Below are positions 6,477 through 11,554 of a stretch of 11,554 nt of DNA, piece by piece. The stretch is from Dehalococcoidia bacterium (GTDB lineage Bacteria; Chloroflexota; Dehalococcoidia; GIF9; AB-539-J10). The first letter of the stretch is position 1; each line of letters opens with the position of its first letter. Position numbers and translations under genes: made by a program. The notes under the pieces were generated by a model. That model searched no databases. It saw only the letters and a program-made list of their open reading frames with translations, and was not told where the DNA came from. The stretch covers positions 1-11,554 of the forward strand of contig JAOUFZ010000029.1 of assembly GCA_029857995.1 (NCBI GenBank), given 5' to 3'.

Positions 6477-6596
6477 TTCCTGGTGACTTGAGCGGAGTGG
6501 AACCACCCGTTCCCATCCCGAACACGGAAGTGAAACGCTCCAGCGCAGACGATACTTAAGGGGAAACCTTCTGGGAAAATATGTCGTTGCCAGGAA
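6477..6596 (+). rRNA. rrf: 5S ribosomal RNA (solitary gene)
   Basis: The 120-base sequence carries the 5S core CCCGTTCCCATCCCGAACAC, then GGAAGTGAAACGCTCCAGCGC, and ends in GTTGCCAGGAA. Helix I is formed by TTCCTGG (6477-6483) and CCAGGAA (6590-6596), and pairing continues outward (6471-6483 with 6590-6602, one G-U pair), which would be removed during processing. In the usually conserved loop E segment it has GGGAAAATATG instead of the common GGGAGAGTAGG, with a matching change to GACGATAC on the other side. No 23S or 16S gene lies next to it: upstream is a divergent aldolase gene. The gene has its own promoter and no clear terminator, so transcription may continue into the radical SAM gene 15 bases downstream. 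Confidence 0.92.
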
Positions 6597-6610
6597 GCTT
6601 TCATTTTCAT

Positions 6611-7678
6611 ATGTCCCAGGGGATCCGTACCGTGCTAGAAACGCAACAGGATTTGGGAGCACGATGGGGCTGGAGCGAGATCACCCGCTTTATTAGGACT
6701 CTGCTGGCAAGCCGTTTTGGCAGGCGGGGCCCATTTTTTCTCTCACATCTGATCACAGGACGGTGCAATTGCAGGTGCCCGACGTGTATTTGGCGTGATA
6801 ATGAAGCGGACGAGCTGGAAACGAGCGTGATCGAACGGCTCTATCGAGGCGCAAAGGGTGCGGGATTTGTATTGAATGCGATATGGGGTGGGGAGCCCCT
6901 CCTGCGCCAAGACCTCGGCCAGCTTTGCCGTTCTTCCCGCGAAAACGGAATGATGACGACCGTGATCACCAACGGACTTCTCCTGCCAGACAGAGCACAT
7001 GAAATCGGCAAAGAAGCCCACTGTATTATAGTCTCACTGGATTATGCGGAGAGCACGCGCCACGATTCTTTCAGGGGCATGCCGGGGCTTTTTGCCAGGG
7101 CTGTTGAGGGCATAGAGGTCCTAAAGAGGATGGACTCGCCTGAGAAAATCGTAATCAATTGTCTCCTCCACCGAGGAAATGAGAGCATGATGGGTCAAAT
7201 GGCAGACCTGGCCCGCTCACTCGGCGTATCGCTTTGGGTCTGCCCGGCAAAGGAAGGGATTCTGAAAGAAACCGGAGAGACAAACAAAGAGACTCTGGCA
7301 TCGCGAGAATCAGAGCAGCAAGCAGCCAGGGAGCTGCTCGGCCTGCAAAGGAAGGGCTATCCCATAAATAATTCCCGGACTTATCTGCAGAGATACCTGC
7401 TCAATATGACGCCTTATGTTTGCCATGTCCCTTTTGTCTACGTAACCGTGACTCCCGAGGGCAACGTAACGAACTGCTTCAACTATGACAAGCCTTATGG
7501 AAATGTGAGGGCTTCCCCGTTCGATGAGATAATGAAAAGCTGGGACCGCCGGCAGGCGGCAAGCATCACGAAGGGATGCTGGAAGTGCAATAATCCAGAC
7601 GTGGTGGATACATCATACATATGGGAGTTAAGGCCAGAGCCTTCATGGAATCTACTCAAAACCTTCCGGCCTAAATGA
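6611..7678 (+). CDS. Radical SAM enzyme with SPASM/twitch-like C-terminal cysteines
   Basis: This protein of about 355 residues should cleave S-adenosylmethionine reductively to start a radical reaction; its substrate is unknown. The CxxxCxxC motif binding the SAM cluster is C52, C56 and C59 (with an extra C54). GGEP at 93-96 and TNG at 120-122 are standard core motifs. C-terminal C271, C289, C323 and C326, around a TPEGNVTNC segment, resemble the auxiliary-cluster region of SPASM or twitch enzymes, common in peptide-modifying enzymes. An upstream in-frame ATG at 6581 lies inside the 5S rRNA and is unlikely. ATG 6611 has only a distant AGGAAG; a GTG at 6632 has AGGGG eight bases away and is also plausible. 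The ABC exporter genes follow 37 bases later, suggesting an operon. I find no small precursor-peptide gene beside it. Confidence 0.9.
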   Translation: MSQGIRTVLETQQDLGARWGWSEITRFIRTLLASRFGRRGPFFLSHLITGRCNCRCPTCIWRDNEADELETSVIERLYRGAKGAGFVLNAIWGGEPLLRQDLGQLCRSSRENGMMTTVITNGLLLPDRAHEIGKEAHCIIVSLDYAESTRHDSFRGMPGLFARAVEGIEVLKRMDSPEKIVINCLLHRGNESMMGQMADLARSLGVSLWVCPAKEGILKETGETNKETLASRESEQQAARELLGLQRKGYPINNSRTYLQRYLLNMTPYVCHVPFVYVTVTPEGNVTNCFNYDKPYGNVRASPFDEIMKSWDRRQAASITKGCWKCNNPDVVDTSYIWELRPEPSWNLLKTFRPK

Positions 7679-7701
7679 GTGTGTTATTATGTATAGAAAG
7701 A

Positions 7702-7710
7702 GGGGGGGTG
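7702..7710 (+). promoter_or_regulatory. G-rich ribosome binding site deciding the first ABC ATPase start
   Basis: GGGGGGGTG sits five bases before ATG 7716. The alternative ATG at 7689 has no ribosome binding site and would add nine residues not shared with the paralogue. Confidence 0.6.
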
Positions 7711-7715
7711 AAGAA

Positions 7716-8636
7716 ATGAACGCAGTACAGACCTTTAAGCTCACCAAGGAATTTGATGGCCTGGTAGCGGTAAACGGCATTGATCTAGAGATTAAGAAGG
7801 GCGAGCTTTTCTCCCTCCTCGGCCCTAACGGGGCAGGGAAGACTACCACCATCAGGATGTTGTGTTGCCTGTTAAAGCCAACCAGGGGGACTGCTTCCAT
7901 ACTGGGCTATGATGTAGCTAAAACACCATTTGCGGTCAAAAAGCTCATTGGGGTATCGCCACAGGATACCATTCTCTCTGAGCGCCTAAATTGCTGGGAA
8001 AACATGGCTCTGATTGGCAAGGTCCATGGCCTGAGCTCTAACGAAGTAAGAAAGCGGTCGCAGGAATTACTGGAGACGATGGGGCTTATGGAAAGGGCTA
8101 AAGACCAGGTAAGGAAGTTTTCCGGAGGGATGAAAAGGAGGCTCAGCATCACCATGGCTCTTGTTTCCGACCCCCAGGTGTTATTTCTGGATGAACCTAC
8201 CTTAGGCCTTGATCCCCAGGCAAGAAGAACCATCTGGGAATATATAGCTGGACTTAAAGGAAAGAAGACAGTTCTTCTCACTACCCATTATATGGAGGAA
8301 GCGGATTTTCTCTCCGACCGAATTGGGATTATTGACGAAGGAAGGGTTGTAGCTTTAGGCACGTCTCAAGAGCTGAAGACAAATCTCTTTGGGATGCGCA
8401 ACATGGTCGTCTCAACAGAAAGCCTCACCGCTGAGGTCATAGCGGATTTGCACAGCAAATACTCCAGAGTGGCGGTGACCAAGGGGCAACTTAAGATTTC
8501 CCACAAGGACCTGGACTTCAAAGAGATAGTAAACCACCTCCATTCCCGAGGAGTTACCGTTTATTCTGCTGCCTTAGAGCAGCCAACCCTGGAGGACGTG
8601 TTTATCGAGATAACGGGAAAGAAGCTTAGAGACTAG
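7716..8636 (+). CDS. ABC transporter ATP-binding protein (ABC-2/DrrA-like export type)
   Basis: This 306-residue ATPase would drive export through the permease encoded next. Walker A GPNGAGKTT is at 36-44, the Q-loop glutamine at 83 and the signature FSGGM at 135-139. Walker B VLFLDEP is at 155-161 with catalytic E160, the D-loop GLD follows, and the switch histidine is H191. The roughly 90-residue C-terminal extension ending in QPTLEDVFIEITGKKLRD is typical of drug/lipid exporter ATPases of the DrrA/NatA group. The permease gene starts 16 bases after the stop. It is a close paralogue of the ATPase at 10595-11539, with the same length, motifs and C-terminal ending, and one stretch of nearly identical DNA (8127-8195). 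The cargo is unknown. Confidence 0.95.
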   Translation: MNAVQTFKLTKEFDGLVAVNGIDLEIKKGELFSLLGPNGAGKTTTIRMLCCLLKPTRGTASILGYDVAKTPFAVKKLIGVSPQDTILSERLNCWENMALIGKVHGLSSNEVRKRSQELLETMGLMERAKDQVRKFSGGMKRRLSITMALVSDPQVLFLDEPTLGLDPQARRTIWEYIAGLKGKKTVLLTTHYMEEADFLSDRIGIIDEGRVVALGTSQELKTNLFGMRNMVVSTESLTAEVIADLHSKYSRVAVTKGQLKISHKDLDFKEIVNHLHSRGVTVYSAALEQPTLEDVFIEITGKKLRD

Positions 8637-8652
8637 AAGGAAGGTGAAGGAA

Positions 8653-9732
8653 ATGAAGTTCTGGGAAATCGGCAAAAGGAATTTGAAGGAGATTTATAGA
8701 AACCCTGTGCTTCTGGGCTTTCTCCTGGGAATGCCCGTTGCCTTTATGCTGGTATTTGTCGCCGCTGCTGGTGGGGGACAGGCTGGCCCTATTGCGCTGA
8801 GCATAGCGGACGAAGACGGCTCCCAAAAGTCCTCTCTCTTTGTACAATATCTTGGAATTGTGGGTGCTATCGAATTGAATGAGCCGATATACAGTGAAAA
8901 ATCTCAGGCCCAGGAAGACCTGGAGAACGGCAGAATATCATTTTATCTATTCATTCCCTCGGGATTCGAGCAGGCACAGCAGACCCAACAAACTATCAAC
9001 TTGGAGTTAGTCTACATGGCAGCAGACCCGATGATAGGTCTACAATTAAAACCTATGATAGAGGCTGCTGGCTCTGAATTCCTGGGAGTGGCTCCCCTTC
9101 TAAATGTCGAGCTAAAAGGAACGGAAAGCAGAATAAAGAATATGGCTGTCAATTTCTATTTTCCCGGGATAGCTGTCTACGGACTCATGATTTTGATTTC
9201 CACGGCGGCGGGGATAATTGCCGGTGACAGGGAAAAGGGCTTTCTGTCTCGAATGTTCACTACCCCAGCAAGACCCTGGGACTTCATTCTGGGGTATTCC
9301 CTGCCGTTTATCCCGGTGCTCATAGTTTCCACGCTGATTTATCTTGGCGTGGGGATGGCGCTAGGCTTGACCATTGTCGGCAATCTGGGATATGCCTTTC
9401 TTATCTTCTTTCTTATCGGGCTTTGCGCTATCGGGATAGGCATGATAGTGGGCAGCCTGGTCAAAAGCGAGTCTCAGGCGGGTGTTGCCTGGATTTTCAT
9501 CGTTCCCATGGCCATGATTTCGGGGGCCTGGTTCACAGTGGATCGTATGCCTTCGGCTCTCAAAAGCGTTGCTGGAGCCCTTCCCTTTATCCATGGTATA
9601 GACGCCTCTCGAGCTGTTATCAACGGCTCTCCTTTCTCAGCCATCATACTCGATATTTACTGGCTTATCGGCTGGGCAGTCGTCTTGTTTGCCGTCGGGA
9701 TTGCATTATTCAGAAGGACGATGGTGAGTTAG
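8653..9732 (+). CDS. ABC-2 type transporter permease
   Basis: This 359-residue membrane protein should form the channel of the exporter with the preceding ATPase. A short cytoplasmic start (MKFWEIGKRNLKEIYRNP) leads to membrane segment 1 at about 19-38. A large extracytoplasmic domain (about 40-165) follows, then five hydrophobic segments at roughly 169-191, 213-238, 245-267, 276-294 and 335-354. The motif GDREKGFLSRMFTTPARPWDFILG after segment 2 is the typical coupling loop of ABC2_membrane_3 proteins. An upstream GTG at 8644 is in frame but lies within the ribosome binding site GGAAGGTG of ATG 8653, which I prefer. It ends six bases from the stop of the convergent hydrolase gene, with no terminator visible between them. 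Confidence 0.93.
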   Translation: MKFWEIGKRNLKEIYRNPVLLGFLLGMPVAFMLVFVAAAGGGQAGPIALSIADEDGSQKSSLFVQYLGIVGAIELNEPIYSEKSQAQEDLENGRISFYLFIPSGFEQAQQTQQTINLELVYMAADPMIGLQLKPMIEAAGSEFLGVAPLLNVELKGTESRIKNMAVNFYFPGIAVYGLMILISTAAGIIAGDREKGFLSRMFTTPARPWDFILGYSLPFIPVLIVSTLIYLGVGMALGLTIVGNLGYAFLIFFLIGLCAIGIGMIVGSLVKSESQAGVAWIFIVPMAMISGAWFTVDRMPSALKSVAGALPFIHGIDASRAVINGSPFSAIILDIYWLIGWAVVLFAVGIALFRRTMVS

Positions 9733-9738
9733 AACTTG

Positions 9739-10536
9739 TTACGGTAGAGCTTGTATCCTGTCATCTTTTGATTGCGCCAGATCGAATTTCATACCATCCC
9801 TGGCGGCAATGACTGTGATTCCGGTCTCCTCGCTCAATTTCTGAGCCAGCTCCCAGGGTTTGGCCCGCCACATGGTCATGCCGAAATGAGTGAGGATAAC
9901 TGTTTTGGGCCTTAGTTTCTCAATTATGGTCTTGACCTCGGGGAGGGATAGATGGTCCAGAGGAGCTCCGGGATTCAATCGGACCACATTGATAATCAGC
10001 AAATCGCCTTGATAGTGACTGGCCAAATCCTCAAAATATCTGGTGTCAGTAATCCAGGAGAAAGTATGCCGCGGCGTTTGGAAGACAAAGCCATATGTTT
10101 CTACGGGATGTTTGTGTCTCACCGGGGTCTTAAGAGAAACGTCGTTTACTTTGTAAGACCCGCCTTCAGTTAGGACCTGTATGCACTGGAGATAAGAGCG
10201 CAAATAAGACAGAATAACCGGGTCTTGATTCAGGGCATCGGCGGGAGCAAAGACTGTGCCCCGCTTCTTTGTGCCTCCATCGGTCATAGCTTCAATCATA
10301 ATGTTAATATCCCCGCTGTGGTCCAAATGTTTATGAGATAAGATAATGGCGTCCAGTTTCGCAGGGTCGAGTTTCCTCCTGGCAACCTGGACCAAGGAAC
10401 CAGGACCGGGGTCAAGGAGTATTTGAGTATCACCCAGGTTAAGCCAGGCGCCTCCGGAAGCGAGAAATTGACGGATCACGACAAACCGGGCACCGGCGGT
10501 GCCCAGAAAGGTGATTGTGTCACTTAATTCAGTCAC
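9739..10536 (-). CDS. Metallo-beta-lactamase fold hydrolase (RNase Z/PhnP-like group)
   Basis: This 265-residue protein carries a complete binuclear metal site: HKHLDH at 68-73 (H68, H70, D72, H73), H143, the bridging aspartate D164 (WITDT) and H217 (LTHFG). The start TITFLGTAGARF matches the first strand of the fold. The order of motifs and the HxHP..TYGF segment fit the RNase Z/PhnP side of the superfamily (phosphodiester or cyclic phosphate hydrolases) rather than beta-lactamases; the substrate is not known. The start is GTG; the perfect TATAAT just upstream means the transcript probably begins at or next to that GTG, so translation may be leaderless. The gene faces the permease (six-base gap) and diverges from the second ATPase, 58 bases away. 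Confidence 0.9.
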   Translation of the reverse strand: MTELSDTITFLGTAGARFVVIRQFLASGGAWLNLGDTQILLDPGPGSLVQVARRKLDPAKLDAIILSHKHLDHSGDINIMIEAMTDGGTKKRGTVFAPADALNQDPVILSYLRSYLQCIQVLTEGGSYKVNDVSLKTPVRHKHPVETYGFVFQTPRHTFSWITDTRYFEDLASHYQGDLLIINVVRLNPGAPLDHLSLPEVKTIIEKLRPKTVILTHFGMTMWRAKPWELAQKLSEETGITVIAARDGMKFDLAQSKDDRIQALP

Positions 10537-10542
10537 CAGTGA

Positions 10543-10551
10543 ATTATAACA
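10543..10551 (-). promoter_or_regulatory. Extended -10 promoter of the MBL-fold gene
   Basis: The minus strand reads TGTTATAAT, identical to the element before the LsrF-like gene. The last T is only six bases from the GTG start codon, placing the expected transcription start at about 10536. Confidence 0.6.
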
Positions 10552-10594
10552 AGGAAAGCTGCTAAAATGATAAAGTGGAGTTATAGAGAGACCT

Positions 10595-11539
10595 ATGAGC
10601 TACGGGACAAACGGTAATCGCTTTGCCATTCAAACATTTAGCCTTTCCAGGAAATTCGGAGATTTGGTAGCAGTAGATGGCATAGATTTATCTATTAAAG
10701 AAGGTGAGCTATTCTCACTGCTAGGACCGAATGGCGCTGGCAAAACAACTGCTATCAAGATGCTATGCTGTCTGCTCAGACCGAGCAGTGGCACAGCCAC
10801 GATCATGGGTCGTGATATACACGAGGACCCCATGGCAGTGAAACAAATAATAGATGTCTCGCCACAAGAGACAGCAATAGCGGAGCATCTTAACGCCTGG
10901 GAGAATCTGAGCTTGATTGGGGGGATACGTGGAGTGGCGAAAGAAGAGGTGAAAAAGAGGTCAGAGGAACTGCTGGAGATGGTAGGCTTGGCTAAGAGGG
11001 CCAAAGAGCAAGTAAGGAAATTTTCAGGGGGGATGAAAAGGAGGCTCAGCATCGCTATGGCTCTTGTTTCTGACCCTCAGGTGTTATTTCTGGATGAACC
11101 CACCCTCGGCCTTGATCCGCAGTCGAGGAGAGGTATATGGGAACACATAGCAGAGCTTAAAGGTAAAAAGACGATACTGCTTACAACACATTACCTGGAA
11201 GAGGCTGATGCTCTGGCGGATAGAATAGCGATAATGGACGAGGGCAAGATAGCGGCTCTGGGAACTCCGCAGGAGTTAAAAAACAGCATCTCCGATATGC
11301 AGGTAATGGTAGTCAAGGCAAAGAACCTGCCCCCGGATGTCATTGAAGGCCTAAAGGAGATATACCCGGAAGTCAAACCGACAGAGGACGGAATTGAGAT
11401 TAAAGCTAAAGAATTGAGTTTCTACGAGATAGTAGATTATTTGCGCCCCAGGGGAGTTGCTATCCAGTCCACGTCTCTAAAACAACCCACTTTAGATGAT
11501 GTATTTCTGCATCTTACTGGAAAAGAGCTAAGAGAATGA
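10595..11539 (+). CDS. ABC transporter ATP-binding protein, paralogue of the ATPase at 7716
   Basis: This 314-residue ATPase has Walker A GPNGAGKTT at 44-52, Q-loop Q91 and signature FSGGM at 143-147. Walker B VLFLDEP is at 163-169 with E168, and the switch histidine is H199. The C-terminal extension ends in QPTLDDVFLHLTGKELRE, matching the first ATPase. An eight-residue N-terminal extension (MSYGTNGN) distinguishes it. The ribosome binding site is weak (GAGAG four bases before ATG). Its stop overlaps the start of the next gene in an ATGA, so a permease is probably translationally coupled to it. The pair with the first ATPase points to duplication of an ATPase-permease unit with the MBL-fold gene now between the copies. 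Cargo unknown. Confidence 0.95.
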   Translation: MSYGTNGNRFAIQTFSLSRKFGDLVAVDGIDLSIKEGELFSLLGPNGAGKTTAIKMLCCLLRPSSGTATIMGRDIHEDPMAVKQIIDVSPQETAIAEHLNAWENLSLIGGIRGVAKEEVKKRSEELLEMVGLAKRAKEQVRKFSGGMKRRLSIAMALVSDPQVLFLDEPTLGLDPQSRRGIWEHIAELKGKKTILLTTHYLEEADALADRIAIMDEGKIAALGTPQELKNSISDMQVMVVKAKNLPPDVIEGLKEIYPEVKPTEDGIEIKAKELSFYEIVDYLRPRGVAIQSTSLKQPTLDDVFLHLTGKELRE

Positions 11540-11554
11540 GATTCGCGGAATTGG
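11536..11554 (+). CDS. Start of a probable second ABC-2 permease (cut by window end)
   Basis: ATG 11536-11538 overlaps the ATPase stop TGA (ATGA). Only six codons are visible, MRFAEL, which resemble MKFWEI, the start of the first permease. With the ATPase context this suggests a second permease gene running out of the window. Confidence 0.55.

Noticed and set aside
6581..6610. Radical SAM start at ATG 6581
   Set aside because: It lies inside the 5S rRNA 3' end; the first ten codons are read from rRNA sequence.
1..11554. CRISPR array, toxin-antitoxin pair or intact insertion sequence
   Set aside because: I found no regularly spaced repeats, no pair of small coupled genes and no transposase on either strand.

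Overview
The window looks like a bacterial chromosome fragment from an anaerobe of moderate GC content. The bacterial-type 5S rRNA, TATAAT promoters and Shine-Dalgarno sites support a bacterium. The oxygen-sensitive enzymes (a Mo/W-bis-MGD oxidoreductase with a 16-cysteine ferredoxin partner, and a radical SAM enzyme) support an anaerobic lifestyle. The overall style is reminiscent of uncultured Chloroflexota/Dehalococcoidia, but this is an impression and not something the sequence proves.

Left part (1-3739): the tail of an unidentified + strand gene is followed by a minus-strand pair encoding a molybdopterin (or tungstopterin) oxidoreductase catalytic subunit and a four-cluster ferredoxin subunit. 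No membrane anchor and no Tat signal are present, so a soluble cytoplasmic two-subunit enzyme of unknown substrate is the simplest reading. A GNAT acetyltransferase lies upstream on the same strand.

Scar region (3740-4297): this 558-base gap holds a well-initiated 22-codon stub resembling the N-terminus of a tyrosine integrase. Next to it is the 3' half of a tRNA-Met (anticodon loop to discriminator base), with a second degenerate copy of the same tRNA tail upstream. I read this as the scar of an integrative element that used tRNA-Met as attachment site and was then almost wholly deleted.

Middle part (4281-6349, minus strand): an LsrF-like class I aldolase/thiolase is followed by a zinc-dependent medium-chain dehydrogenase that ends in an intrinsic terminator. 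No other lsr (autoinducer-2) genes are seen, so the real substrate is open.

Right part (6435-11554): a solitary 5S rRNA gene with its own good promoter runs straight into a radical SAM/SPASM-like enzyme, an ABC ATPase and an ABC-2 permease, all on the + strand. A convergent metallo-beta-lactamase-fold hydrolase, apparently with a leaderless GTG start, separates this set from a second, paralogous ABC ATPase. The second ATPase overlaps (ATGA) the start of what looks like a second permease cut off by the window end. The two ATPases share a short patch of nearly identical DNA inside otherwise diverged genes. Together the right part is a duplicated ABC-2 export locus with a radical SAM enzyme of unknown substrate.
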